Shown here piece after piece: positions 1 to 15,378 of a DNA stretch of 64,000 bases; position 1 is the stretch's first letter; every line of letters starts with the position of its first letter. The stretch is from Lingula anatina (lineage: Eukaryota > Brachiopoda > Lingulata > Lingulida > Lingulidae). Below the pieces are notes generated by a model that had not been told where the DNA came from, searched no databases, and saw only the letters and a list, made by a program, of their open reading frames with translations. A program made the translations under genes and the position numbers. The stretch lies in NCBI RefSeq assembly GCF_001039355.2, contig NW_019775582.1, forward strand, positions 232,063 to 296,062. Direction: 5' to 3'.

Positions 1-244
1 AGCCACGTCATATACAATGAATCTGATTGTAAATGAAGGAAAACTTTAAAAGAATCGTCCTAAAGTCACTACAATGCAAATGTCACACAGGAACTTTAAA
101 ATAATACTATAGGCAAAATTGGAAATTGTAAGCAAGCATTTTGAAACATTTTTTCATTGTGCATATATCATAATAATCTAGTTATTGGCAGTATATAATT
201 ATGATTTTGTTAAATGTAGAATAAATGAATACATAAATAAATCT
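1..244 (-). other. PARP1 3' untranslated and downstream region
   Basis: AT-rich sequence beyond the PARP1 stop codon. I see no further coding exon and no unmistakable minus-strand AATAAA signal, so the transcript end cannot be placed. Confidence 0.5.
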
Positions 245-3200
245 TCATGAAACATTAATTTTCATCAAATGATTTTTATACTGAAAATTATATTTCATAC
301 ATGTGCCCTTAATGTAAAAAGGATACTCGTTATAGAGAAGGCTGGTTTGGCCAATAGGTGCCGATATACCCTTCCCCTTGGGGATAATAACGTCCTCCGG
401 TGTCTTATAGTCATCTTTAGGATCAGGCATTGTCATACCAAGGCCTGGGATAAAAGATTACATAGTAACTTTATAAATAACCTATTTTGATTTTTATAAT
501 GGTAACGACTTTATGGTATATTCTGTGTCAGCATTAATTTCAAAACTAAAATTTAAAATAATTTCAAATTTTTCATAAGAATTAAAGATTCAACCTTTGC
601 TTTAAGTGTAAGATCCCTTCCAAAAAACAAATTATAAGTGAGAACATTTCACAGAAGTTATATTCCCAAGGCTAGTAAGAGTTAAATCTTAGACTACAAA
701 CTGAGAACTCCACTTAATAAGTGGCATATCATAGTTCCCTTACCCTTTGTGCTATGTTTGCCTTTTGGTAGTTTGGTTATGTATTCTGCTCCTCTGCACT
801 CATGCCTGTCAAAAGATAATAGCTCAAACAGTAACGTCATGTTAATAACTGCAACACAAAAGGGAAGAAGCATTTGTTATAGAAAACAGCTTCTGTGACC
901 CTAAGCTTCAGATCCAATGTGGGTCAACTTCTTCATTTTCAATTTTCCCAGTGTGTACAGTTTTCAGGTATCAGGTCAGAAACAAAGGCTATCTTAATAC
1001 ATTCCACAATAACACCATCTGCTTTATAAAAGACAAAGCAAATATTTATACATTTATATAAATGTACATGTAGGTATAGGGGACATTTAACAGTCCCTTT
1101 CTCTGCAACACAACTGCCATTTTGCTTGCGTATAGAAACAGTACCATACAACAGTATTAAATATTTTGTAAAATATTTTGTTTATTGAGAAATTATATTG
1201 ATTGCCACCAACCAGTGGACATTCAGTGGGTTGACTTACATATTTCCTAGAGCGACCTCACACAATAGCAGGATGCCATGGGGCTCAGATTTGCTTGTTC
1301 TACAATAATTGGCACTCTTTGAGACCATGTCAGCAAAGTAAATACCCTTTCCAAACATGTAGCCAGTCTGAAACAACAACAACAAGCTTTTGTACAACTC
1401 AGAGGATGAACTGGACTGCAATGTGATGATTCATGATGGAAGCTAAGAACCATCTTTCTTTCTTTGATTCTGCATCAACAAAAATTTCCCAGGAGCAAAA
1501 TTTGCAATACAGCCTAAAACAACATATTTTCTTTCAGAAGAAAAAAAATTTAAAAACACCAAACGGGGCTACATGAAATGCACTCAAAATTTTAAGGAAA
1601 CTAAATTTACAACAATTTTTCTTTTTTTCTTACAACAAATTTTCAGATTTAAGTTTCCTTACAATTCCAAAAACACAAAAGGAAAAACTGTTACATCATG
1701 GTTTCCTGCAAGCTAAAAACAGTAATAAATAATAAATAAATATTTTATCATAATTAGCAGCCTCATAATAAATACATGTAGCACCAATAAAAATGAACTC
1801 ACCACTGGTGCCTCTGGAGGGGCAATTCTCAAGCCTTGAGACAAAATACCAGCAAAATTGGTGACACGGGAGCCATGCCATAGCAACATCTTGTTGTGCA
1901 GGTCACGGAATGGTTTGTATCGGGCATACTCCCCCTCACGGGCAACCTTGAAAACCTAATTGAAAAAGAATAAAAAAGTTAGACAACTTAATTTTTCTGT
2001 CAATAATTACTAATAGATGGCACATACCCAAACACCTTGGAGTGGAAGTGGAAGTATGGTAGTGGAAGTATTTTTTTATGTGAAGGTGCAGCTATGTTTT
2101 GTGCTTGATTGGTGTCACATTAATCAAACAGGTAATCTTAAGAAAACCACGCCTGAAAGCCTATAATGATAAGAAAAGATTATATTATGAATGAATATGG
2201 TGAAACTGATGTTTTGCACTAAAAAAATTCATCTGAATCCATGCCTATAGAGTGTTTTGTACAAATTTTTTTTCCAAATAAATCTCATTACATACTAATA
2301 CTAATACGAATGTTATCTGAACTGTGTGCTTAAAAAGCCTTTATTCATGTTGTGCATTAATCATAAACCTTGATTTACAATTGTATTCTATCTGGTAAGT
2401 TACTGAATATACCTCCATAACTTCCAAGTCATACATGTTGTGTGTTGCAGCATGGGTATTTTTGGTGTACTCCTGCAAAAGCTTGAACTCATTGCTTTCC
2501 TTCTCAACCACCTGGGGAAAAGATTCTTGAAATTTAGATCAATAAAGCACCGTTCAACCAAATATTTTTTAATTTATATCTAGAACTGACACTAGCATGC
2601 TTAATGAAGAAACTATTAATGTTTTTAAACAAAATAGACACCACTCAATTAACCCTTACATGTACAAATAAATGCAAATTTTCTTAAAAATGTAGCATGA
2701 ATATGTGACATAAAAGATATACAGAAGTAAGAAATGACCTCCATTTTGCATTTGAGTTGCTCATAGTGTGCATCCACAGGGTCCTTGTCCTCGCTTGCTC
2801 CACTTTTCAGCAGGTTGTAAGCAACCTCAATCTCCAGCAAGTTATCCAACATTTCTATTTTTTTCTAGAGTCAGATTAAAAGTGGGTGAAAAAAAATTTA
2901 TTTAATGAACAGAAATTATCATTACAGCTATGCTTATGCAGGTTCTCATCCCAACAGAAGCTTACAAGCAATTCATAGTATACAAGGCTTTACCTTTAGA
3001 AAAAAATCAAATAAATCTGAAAGTAGATTAAATCAGACAGCATCCCCTACAATCAAAGATTCCTCTTAATTATCACAGACAGGAATGTGATTGGGCCAAT
3101 ATATGATCCCCTGCTGAATCGGTGTATTATATAATGATGTGGACATAACTTATTACGAGTATTATGAAAAAAAAAAAAATTAAAATTACCTTGATAACTT

Positions 3201-6200
3201 CAGATGTGTCCAGAAGTGGTGGCTTTCGCATGCCAAAGTCATGTGGAATAAGTGTGTAAAACCTGTTTGATGCATCCAAAAACTGACCTGGAGTGCCATT
3301 ATTTTCTGCCAACTAAAATTAAGTTGAAATTATGCACGTTTATCAGCACAGTGTCTTTATTTCTCAAAGACTGAAAAAATTTTCTTATTTGTTAGCATTA
3401 ATCCATTTTAGTTAATAATTAGCACAGTGAAAAATTACAACAATTAAATTAAAATCAAAAGAGCAGAAACGTGTACCAAAAAAAAAAAACAAACTAATAT
3501 TGCATATTACTTTTTGCCACACTGAAAATTATTTTTTATTACCTGCTGTAGTTCAGTCAACACCTTGTAAGCTTGCTCAATTTGCTTTTTTGACAATTTC
3601 CCCAGAGGCATCTTTTTCAGATCAATCTGAAGAAGAACACAGCATATCAAAATTCACTATAATACAGCAGTCATGTTTATCAAATTCCATTATTTTACTT
3701 GACTCAACAAGTGCTGCCTTAAGGATCTTATGACCAAATTACACAAAAAAAAACTTCTCACCTCAAACTCTAACATGGCTTTTTTCATGCTTTCAACATT
3801 AAAAATCATCTTGATCAAATCTTGGACTTCTTTGGGAAGTTTTGAACTTGTTCCTGCCCTTTTCTCAAATTCTTTAATTTCTTCTTCTTCCTGGAAAACC
3901 AAATCCATAAGATTTATGGATAATCCATTAAATGTAATTCACTACTGTAACATAAATGAATTTTTATCAAAACCATGAAGTTTACAGTCAGAATATTAAA
4001 ACATTTACTAACCAACTCTCTCTTGAATAAATCAAAATTCCGATATTGAATGCTTGTTGACTTGTGAAAATCACTAATTACAATGACAAATACCATAACA
4101 ATTTAAGATATAATGGAGTTTCGAAATCTAAGAATCGAAAGAAAAGAAAATTAAATTAAAGCAAATTAAATAAATCAAAATCTCACCTGTCCATAATCAA
4201 TCTCAAGCGGATAAAATTTGTTAGGATATTTGACAAAGTTTTTCCGGTCTTCCCACATGTTACCAGTCTTATCTAGGTAAACTTCTTTAAACTTGCTGAT
4301 GGCAGAGCTCTTGGAACCACAGACATCAAGTCTGTTTCCACCAATTGTAGTTCCCACTCTCCCCCATGCTTTGAACAGCCACCATCTTGAAGTTGATCAA
4401 AAACAAAATAACCCTAACATATAACAATCAACTTCACTTCATAATGGCCATTTCAATATTGTAAATTTGGAAATATCTACAGATGTCTTACTCAGTAAAA
4501 TTATTTCTGGTTTAAGATAGCTTGGTCCTAAATGTTATTTCTGTATTATAATTATAATCACCCCATGGGCATAACTAAATAAAACATGCAGTAAACAACT
4601 TGATTAATATCAACCTGTTAGATGCATCTGATTCTAAAGCTTGAATTTTGTAGTAAGAGTTTGTGCCCCTGACGATGTCCACCAGACCCAGGACAGCATT
4701 GTAGATGTCACCCTTGTCTTCAACCACATGGGCAGTATCACCAAGTTCTGAAATAAACAAGGCAGCAAAGCTGTCAAATGTACAGACAAAAAACAGGAAA
4801 TAACTATGCACAAAATAGGCTACTGTCAATTCTGATACAAAATTTTAATGATTGAATCTGACAAACTGCAATGATATGAGTTTATTTCCATTTTTGAAAC
4901 TTTATTACACAATACACGATAACAAGTNTAACATGGCGGCGGAGCCGGCGGAGCCGCAGGAGCCGGCGGAACGGACCGGACGGGACTAAAACCATGTGTA
5001 CCGCCAGCGCTAACGCTGGTGGTACAATAAATCAAAATCTCACCTGTCCATAATCAATCTCAAGCGGATAAAATTTATTAGGATATTTGACAAAGTTTTT
5101 CCGGTCTTCCCACATGTTACCAGTCTTGTCTAGGTAAACTTCTTTAAACTTGCTGATGGCAGAGCTCTTGGAACCACAGACATCAAGTCTGTTTCCACCA
5201 ATCGTAGTTCCCACTCTCCCCCATGCTTTGAACAGCCACCATCTTGAAGTTGATCAAAAACAATATATCCCCAACATATAACAATCAACTTCACTTCACA
5301 ATGGCCATTTCAATATTGTAAATTAGGAAATATCTAAAGATGTCTTACTCAGTTAAATTATTTCTGGTTTAAGATAGCTTGGTCCTAAATGCTACTTCTG
5401 TTTTATAATTATAATCACCCTATGGGCATAAGTAAATAAAACATTATGCAGTAAACAACTTGATTAATATTAACCTGTTAGATGTATCTGATTCTAAAGC
5501 TTGAATTTTGTAGTAAGAGTTTGTGCCCCTGACTATGTCCACCAGACCCAGGACAGCATTGTAGATGTCACCCTTGTCTTCAACCACATGGGCAGTATCA
5601 CCAAGTTCTTAAATAAAAAAAAAGGGCAAAGATAAATTATCAGTGGAGGAGTTACACTATATCTTTCAATACACAGAACATTTTTATTTAAAAAGTTATT
5701 GAAAGACTTTTTGATGGTACATAAAAGATCTGATGAAATTCTAACTTGATTACCAGTATCGGGATCTACTGCTGCTCCTCCTTTCACCATCATTTTCATC
5801 TTGTCTGGGACTTTCTTTGTGTACACAGAATCTGCAAGTGAATTTTTGTAAAGAAAATAATCCCTTTTTCAAACAAGTCCAAAATGTAAAAATGCTATCA
5901 ATAATCAATGGAATTATCTAGCTGATACAGGAACTTTCAGTATAAGAGGTGTGCTTGCAAGTGTGTGGGTGAATGTGGGTGAAGTACAATTAACATAGAT
6001 CTGCTTACCCTTTGTTTTATATTTTTCATAAGCACTCTTGCCTCCACTCTTCACTGGACCATCAACGACATCCCCAAGTCTTGATGCTGGCTGAAATACA
6101 CCACCAACATGTTTATGACCATATTTAGTCTAAATAAGTAAATGAAGCGGGAATTTTGTTGGAAACAAACAAAATTTCAGAGGTCAAAGGTCACTCTATT

Positions 6201-9200
6201 ATCCACCATTTTACAGTACACAGTTGGACAATAATCACAGAAACTATACAACAGTATAAATATCTTTCTTATATAAAAAGTACTCACATCTGATCCCCAA
6301 TCACAAATTGACTTTTCCTTGATCATTAGTACTGCTCCCCCTTTCTTAGCAGCCTCCAGGAAATCCTCAGAAACAACATGCACATCTGCAGATTTAGCCT
6401 CTTGAATTTTCTTGGAGTTTTTCTGCACTTCAGCTTGATTAGAGAAAGAGAAAGCCCTGTTAGCATTATGAGTCAGACTTATGACTTTTTAAAAAAAAAG
6501 TAGTTATCCATATTTTCAAATAGGGAATTTCATTTTTATAAATAGCAAAGAATATAGTTTTAATGAAAAAAATCAGCATTTTAAAATTTTAGTTTAAGTG
6601 TTATGTACTTAAAAATTCAATATATAGAAAAAACTGTGCATTTCAAGAATTTCTATCATTACACCAATGTTGTATAGACCTACTTAAAACAGAACTGGCT
6701 TTAAACCTCCATAGTTTGAAATATTCCATAATAAAAACATAATATCCAGTAATTTCACAGAAAATTGTTAAAAGTGAAATTTTTTTTTCCTGTAAAAGAT
6801 ACCTTCACTACTGATGCAGGCAGCCACAGTTTTGTCTAACTTTGAGACTATCATCCCTCCCATGGCATTCACAGCTTTAGTTATGGCATCTTTAGACATC
6901 TTTGTGCGACCAATGATGACAAATTTCATGTTGTGGAGTGGCTTATCAGTCCTAAAAATCAATCAGATTAATAGAAATTCATTAATAATAACAATGTTTA
7001 TTTTTCAATATGTTATGTTTACAATTGATTATTCAAATTGGGCAATTTGGGTAAACAACTGCAAGTTCAAGGTGCTGGCTGTGCTAATTACCACCAGTCT
7101 TTCACTTTTTGTGTAATTTGAGTGACTTTGTAACTTCAGACAACCATGTTGTATTCCCTATTTGAAAATTCTCAAATGTTCACATTGACATAGATTAATA
7201 ATGACTGTATTATATTATGAACCATTTTCATACTTACTCAATTCATTTTTCTTAATGAATTTATACTTAATGGTGTATTACAGAGATCAAGTTGGTATAC
7301 TGGCAAATAATCAGAATTTTTGAAGAAACTGGCAAATAATCAGAATTTTTGAAGAACACTTAAAAAGGTAAACTGGACAATTCAACCTTAAAACTGTCTT
7401 TAGAAGCTAAGATCTAAGACTATCAACTTGAATAGCAGATTTATCTCCTGACTCAACAAAACCAAGTACTAGATATTTTACCAGGTCTAGTCTCTTACCC
7501 AAGAGCAACCCCTGATGAGCTGATAGGACCCTCTGTGGTGACCACGCTGACCTTTGGCCAGACTCTCTCTTTCTTCACATACTTGTACTTCTTACTGGAA
7601 CAAGATTAACAGCATTTCAAATGTCAGTTAAAGTCTTCCATGCTTTAAAGATCTCCAGCATTGTGCTTCAAAAAATGTCCATAAAAAGAGGAATGAAATT
7701 TAGACAATTTATCACTAATTACAGCTCACTTTGTATATTTCAGCTTCAGGAATAAATGGGTAGTGTTGGATAATCCACTGCCCATGTTAAAATGCCTTAC
7801 AGTTCTATATGCAGCTAGAGTTACACGTATGAAAATTTGACAGACTGAAACTTAAGAGATGTTTTAGTATTTTAGGATGTATATAACGTTCTGTTTACAA
7901 CCCTCTGGATGGTTAATGTGGACTGGAAGGAGATTCATAACTTTTAAAATACCAAACACAAGGCAACTCACAGGAATTCTACATCATGGTACTCTGTTGG
8001 AATTTTGAAGGCTTTCCTGGCAGGGTTTTTGGTGACATACATACACTTGGTCCAAGCACTCAGGTTTCCTGTGCACTTATAGCCATCACTGCTGTAAACC
8101 AACTGTCCTTCTTTACATTCTGGACAGTTCTTCAGAGCTCCAAATGCCATACAATCTGCTACATTGTCCAGAAGCTAAAAAATAGACAAAAATAATAACA
8201 AATTTTAATTTTATTTAAGAATAAAAAAAATTAAAAAAAAAAACAAATCAATAATTGAACTATGCCTTGTTCATGTTTTTGTTTAGTTTTGTCTATTTAA
8301 TGTAGATATATATTTGCAACATCAAAAGGCATAAACAAACATCATCAAAATTACGTAAGTGACATATGCCAATCTCAAATATTTAGAAAGAATACACATA
8401 AATATAACACAGTGAGGGAGGTAAAGAAATACTGGGTGAAGCAATTAATGTTATTCTCACACTTACCTTGCTCTCTCCAGAGGGAATCTGTTGATCATTA
8501 TAATCTAAGAGTCCCTTTAAAGCCACATTGGAAACTGCCTTCTGTAAATTATCTCTTATCTTCCAGATCATTTCACTTTGTTCCTTGGAAAAAAATGTAA
8601 AACTTCAATATCTTTAAATAATGAATAATCTAACCTCCATTGTTATCATAAAAAGAATATTTTCACAGAGTAAAAGCTGAGAGCAAGGGACTATATGGTA
8701 ATATTTCCCCAAATCATCATTTCAGTGAGATTTATTTCAGGGATTATTTGGCTATCACAAAAAATGGCTTAGATAGAATGTTGATAATAGACATACCTTT
8801 AATGCCTTTTCTTCTTCTGTTTCCTCTTTCTTTGCCTTTTTGTTCGGTACTTCCTTCTTCTTATCACCCTTCCGTTTCTTCCTATACATAAACAAACAAT
8901 ATAATCACAGATATCTTAATTACATGTAATTATACAAATTACAAGGAGCATATTTTATACATCTTATGTCTGCAAAAGATGCCATTTTGCTTGGTGAAAC
9001 ACCACTGTCTCAATCCCTTAGTTTGGTCTTGATCATTTAACTCAATTTTCTATATAATAATGCCTTCTTTTTGACCTTCTCAGTGAGGGACAGTAAGTTA
9101 ATGTCCAATTATATGTAATACTATTTTATGTATATACTTGATCTGGTTGAATAAGCATCATTATGACAAGTCATCATCCTCATCATCATTATCATCACCA

Positions 9201-10523
9201 TTGTTATAATTATTATTCAACCACAGGCAGAGTTATGTTGCTAATAATCAAAGAATAAACTTATAACCCACCCACTGCTCCCTGCTCCAAGTTTCTCTTT
9301 CACCATCTCCTTATCTTCTTTCTTCAAGCTTTTGTATCCAGGGATTCTAAAGAAATCCACCATAATTATTCAAATGAGACAAAAAAGCAATGCCATCCCT
9401 AGCAGCATATCACCATGCTAAGTGTGATGTCTCTTTCAGACTGCTTTAACAATATATACTAAAACACACATTGATAATTAGCCTTTAACAGAATGAAATG
9501 TGTAGTTATATCAACAAAATGTAGATGATGACACCTGTCAAAGAATCCAACACAGTGACTTTGCCAAGAAATTACCATCAAAAACAGACAAAAAGTTTTT
9601 CGTACATCTTTGGGATCTTTCATATTTTAAGAAAATTTACCCCTACTTTTCAAAAAGGAGTAACTAATAACACCAATGTAAAAAAGCCCAATTTTTTCTA
9701 AATAGGATCCTAAGTTAGGCAGAACTCGACAATCTTTAGCAAAATTAACTTTGGCAAAATGCTAAACATATTCTAATTTTGTTAAGGCAAATATAAACTA
9801 AGACAATTACCCGAATTTTTGTGACTACAATTGCCTAGATATTTAGATAAAATATGAGCTTAACTAAACAACACAAAGTTTGCAATGGAATTTGGAAATC
9901 AAGCTAGTGGAAACTTAGATGCCTACTTGTCTGGGTTCATGTCAGATGAAAACTGCAGCTCATCTCTGTTCTCAACAAAACAGTCCACATGATGCCATCT
10001 GTCCTGAGGCCCATACATCTTAGCACGTTCACTCTCATACTCCTTCATGGAGATCCTCACTGCATCCTGTAATTCAAAAAAAAGGAAATAATAATAATAA
10101 TAATAGAATGAATCATAAAATGCTGTTAAAATGAAGAGCTACTTCAAGAAATTATTAGAGAAAACACATGCGTCACCTGATAAACAGACCCTATAAAAAT
10201 CCTAAATGAATCTGCAGGACTGGTATTTTTTTAAAAGAAAATGGAAAAGTAAAATTCTTAAAATATTTACAGTAAAATTCGAAAGGATAAACAGCAAATC
10301 ACAAGAGGTTTAGCATAGGGGTAAAAGTACTCTGCTTAAGTGATCCCAGATGCTGTCACACACTGTACAGACCTTCTCAATCTTCTCCTCACATCCGCGA
10401 CACTTGCTCCTGTTTGACTTGGCATACTCCACACAAAAATCTTTATATGCAGCATCGTCCCCTGCAGTGCTGCCGCCTTTTGGGGCTGCATCACCACCAC
10501 CACCACCTGCATGCAAACATTTA

Positions 10524-10565
<42 letters not shown>

Positions 10566-11948
10566 TAAATAATAAAGTTATAATAATAATAATAAAGTTA
10601 TAATAATAAAAATTCAAGTGTGAAAAGTGCTTATAAGTAACAGTTGGACGAACATAAATACTGTAGTTGATTAGGAAAGTGGATAAATATTGCACTCATA
10701 AAAGGTCATATTGTCATCAGTTTGAGGTTGTGTCTTGGTTGTGCTTATAGTTCAATAAAAAAATCATTCTGAAATTTTAGTCTCAAAGGAAAATAAAAAG
10801 CAGTAAAAGGCAGATTTAAGCATGGTTTAATCTGAATGCCCTTCTGTTATCAAATAAAGACAAATCAGTCTCAGTCTATTTTAATCTGGATCTTTACATA
10901 AGAACACATCCACACCAGCCACACACAATAATCTATCTAAATCTATACATTTCTATATTATGGCAATCATGTGGTCACCTTCTATGTGGTCTTTGATCTT
11001 CTTCTGATCATCCCATCTCAGTGCATCAAAACCATGTATATCATGGGCAGCAAGAACTTTGGCTTTTGTCCAAAAACACTTGTAGTGAAACCAGTTTGGA
11101 ATCTAAAAATATGTGTAGGATACTTGAATGCTTTGTGATTTAATCATATTATAAATATAAATCAAATGACAACTCCACCATGTAATTGTACAAAAAAAAA
11201 GTCATTTTTCATTTTCTATATCAACGGTAAAACCTTTACTAGTATGCATCTGATAACATGTTTAATTTTATGTTATGTTATTTCTTTATTTATTACAACA
11301 TCATTTGGAAAAGCCTTTCTTATGAGGTATATGGATGTGTATTTGCAACTTTTAGAAGTATTCAGCTGTGAAGATTTCACAAAAAATATTAATGCTAAAA
11401 TTACTTAGAGTGCATTTCTAAGGTGTCATAAAAAAGATTAAGTTGTTTCTAATATTAAAAGAGGTCTTTTATTAACAATATTTACCTTTCCATCAAAATG
11501 TGGAGACTGAAATAAAAAAAAAACAATTTGTAAAATTATATGCCTTGTACCCCATAAGTTACACAGAGTAAATAATTTTACCCCATTACTTTACCTGTAC
11601 AATGTACTAGCAATTACAAAAAAAGGAAATTTTATTAACTTTTTTTTATATTTAAAATATTTCACAATGTATCAATTATTTAAGACAAAGTAGTGAAATA
11701 AGATTTCTCCTTGGGCTCCATAAAGAAATCATTTTTAATATATAAATTCATCTATATTTTGTCGCATACTCTGAAAGTGCTCTCAAATACTGTTGACTGC
11801 TAAATCGTACATCTTCATGAAAATTACAATAGCTATTTAAATAAGTCAAATGCAAACACCAATTAAATAACAACAAAAACGTTAGCGTTTTTTTTTTTTT
11901 TTTGTAAATTATCAACATTAAATAAATCTTAACTTTCAACGTGTTTCA

Positions 11949-12020
<72 letters not shown>

Positions 12021-12489
12021 TTAAAATAATTTTAAAATGCATCATCTCTCTCTCTCTCTTCCCTCCTCCCCCTTGCTCATTTCGCCGGTTTCGTTCCCTG
12101 ATCCCCTGTATCTACTGACTCAAGTGCCCAACCTGAAACCAGCCAAGCTATCTGAACCAAATGTGGAAACAATATTTATGACGTGACCAGGCGATCAAAA
12201 TGCAATGGGACACTCTAAGCGCCCCAGATTTTGAAAGCCCAGCAAGTGACATCAGTAACCTATTTCCGGTCTGAGATTGTCTGGTTTCGAATGTGACAGT
12301 GTAAACATGCCTGAACACAATGCCAGCGAAGTGGTTTTTACCATGAACAAATTTTCGATTTAATCTTACCTGAACCATTACTGCCAATCGCAGAGTGTCT
12401 TTGGAAATGAGTTCTTTGCATTTTTTGCATGATGCACGATTACTTTTTGCATATTCGGCTTTAAATGGGAGGTCGTGGTGGTCTGCCAT
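245..12489 (-). CDS. PARP1: Poly(ADP-ribose) polymerase 1, complete, 25 coding exons
   Basis: Nuclear enzyme that binds DNA breaks and makes poly(ADP-ribose) from NAD+. Exons in coding order: 12370-12489, 11486-11506, 10979-11102, 10373-10506, 9927-10066, 9272-9346, 8797-8881, 8467-8583, 7972-8174, 7499-7594, 6803-6951, 6288-6427, 6009-6090, 5754-5831, 5475-5607, 5044-5242, 3762-3890, 3543-3626, 3190-3312, 2739-2864, 2413-2511, 1803-1955, 1240-1367, 744-805, 245-444. They total 3000 nt in one frame (999 aa; human 1014). Zinc finger 1 has C21, C24, H53, C56; zinc finger 2 has C124, C127, H159, C162; a KKRK-type basic stretch follows. Zn3 has C289, C292, C306, C316. BRCT spans about 372-468, WGR about 521-632, helical domain about 640-770. 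The catalytic triad is H846 (LLWHGS), Y880 (GIYFAD), E973 (LLYNEY). The start fits the N-terminal zinc-finger consensus. One set of WGR exons was used; a second set lies at 4187-4747. The last ~25 residues are unusually divergent. Confidence 0.96.
4187..4747 (-). CDS. PARP1: Second copy of the PARP1 WGR exon pair
   Basis: Exons 4615-4747 (133 nt) and 4187-4385 (199 nt) repeat exons 5475-5607 and 5044-5242 with identical lengths, phases and splice sites, offset about 857 bp. The 199-nt exons encode the same protein. The 133-nt exons differ at one residue near the 3' end (SDASNR versus SDTSNR). Intronic differences bring divergence to roughly 3-4 % by eye. The 199-nt exon ends in phase 0, whereas the 133-nt exon must be entered after a one-base codon remainder. 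All four exons therefore cannot be spliced in tandem without a frameshift, but either pair alone fits. The pair may be alternative exons, a recent duplication, or two alleles laid end to end across the N at 4928. Confidence 0.85.
4928..4928. other. Single N, probable contig join
   Basis: One ambiguous base flanked by intron-like AT-rich sequence on the left and the GC-rich element on the right. It separates the two copies of the WGR exon pair. Confidence 0.8.
4929..5025 (+). mobile_element. GC-rich element ending in a 28-bp palindrome, copy 1
   Basis: A very GC-rich stretch made of GGCGGAGCC-like units, followed by GACGGGACTAAAACCATGT and then the near-perfect inverted repeat 4998-5025 (GTACCGCCAGCG / CGCTGGTGGTAC, 4-bp loop, one stem mismatch). 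It abuts the N at 4928 and sits exactly where the second WGR copy starts. The last ~65 bp are shared, reverse-complemented, with 19846-19910. The family is not recognised. I call it mobile because it occurs twice at unrelated sites. Confidence 0.55.
7299..7354. repeat. 28-bp tandem repeat, two units
   Basis: The unit ACTGGCAAATAATCAGAATT plus TTTGAAGA occurs twice without change in a PARP1 intron. Confidence 0.85.
10522..10566. repeat. (TAA)n microsatellite in a PARP1 intron
   Basis: About 14 TAA units just upstream (on the minus strand) of the exon that starts zinc finger 2. Confidence 0.9.
11951..12015. repeat. (TA)n microsatellite in PARP1 intron 1
   Basis: About 32 uninterrupted TA units between exon 1 and the 21-nt second exon. 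Confidence 0.95.
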
Positions 12490-12659
12490 GCTTCCCGGCC
12501 TGGTAATGCCTCAACGTAAACGACGTCAAATAGAGTAAACAATCAATGGCTGCCTCGCTTTCGATAATGCTTTCGATTTGAACACGAGACCACAACATTG
12601 ACTTTATGGTTTATGCATCATGTTGCCGCCACGATGGTTGAACTTTGAAGGTTGGAAGC
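12490..12659. promoter_or_regulatory. Divergent PARP1/YEATS4 promoter region
   Basis: Only 170 bp separate the PARP1 start codon (minus strand) from the YEATS4 start codon (plus strand). The stretch is richer in CpG than the surrounding introns. It holds a CRE-like GACGTCA near 12516 and a GCCGCCACGATGG stretch near 12624 that resembles a YY1-type site. No TATA box is obvious on either side. Shared promoter function is inferred from geometry; the motifs were matched by eye. Confidence 0.7.

Positions 12660-15378
<2,719 letters not shown>

Larger units (their letters stand above)
4170..5635. repeat. About 0.6-kb direct duplication containing PARP1 WGR exons
   Basis: About 4170-4770 and 5027-5630 are near-identical (about 20 differences seen by eye). 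Between them are 150 bp of unrelated intron-like sequence, an N at 4928 and a GC-rich palindrome-ended element that abuts the second copy. Similarity fades just beyond the upstream splice acceptor of each copy. Confidence 0.85.

Noticed and set aside
4826-5035. Proline/alanine-rich minus-strand open frame across the N
   Set aside because: It is a translation of the GC-rich element across an ambiguous base, with no initiation or family evidence.
10336-10695. 119-codon minus-strand open frame near PARP1 exon 4
   Set aside because: It reads through a TAA-repeat in another frame; the real exon at 10373-10506 is in a different frame with PARP1 zinc-finger residues.
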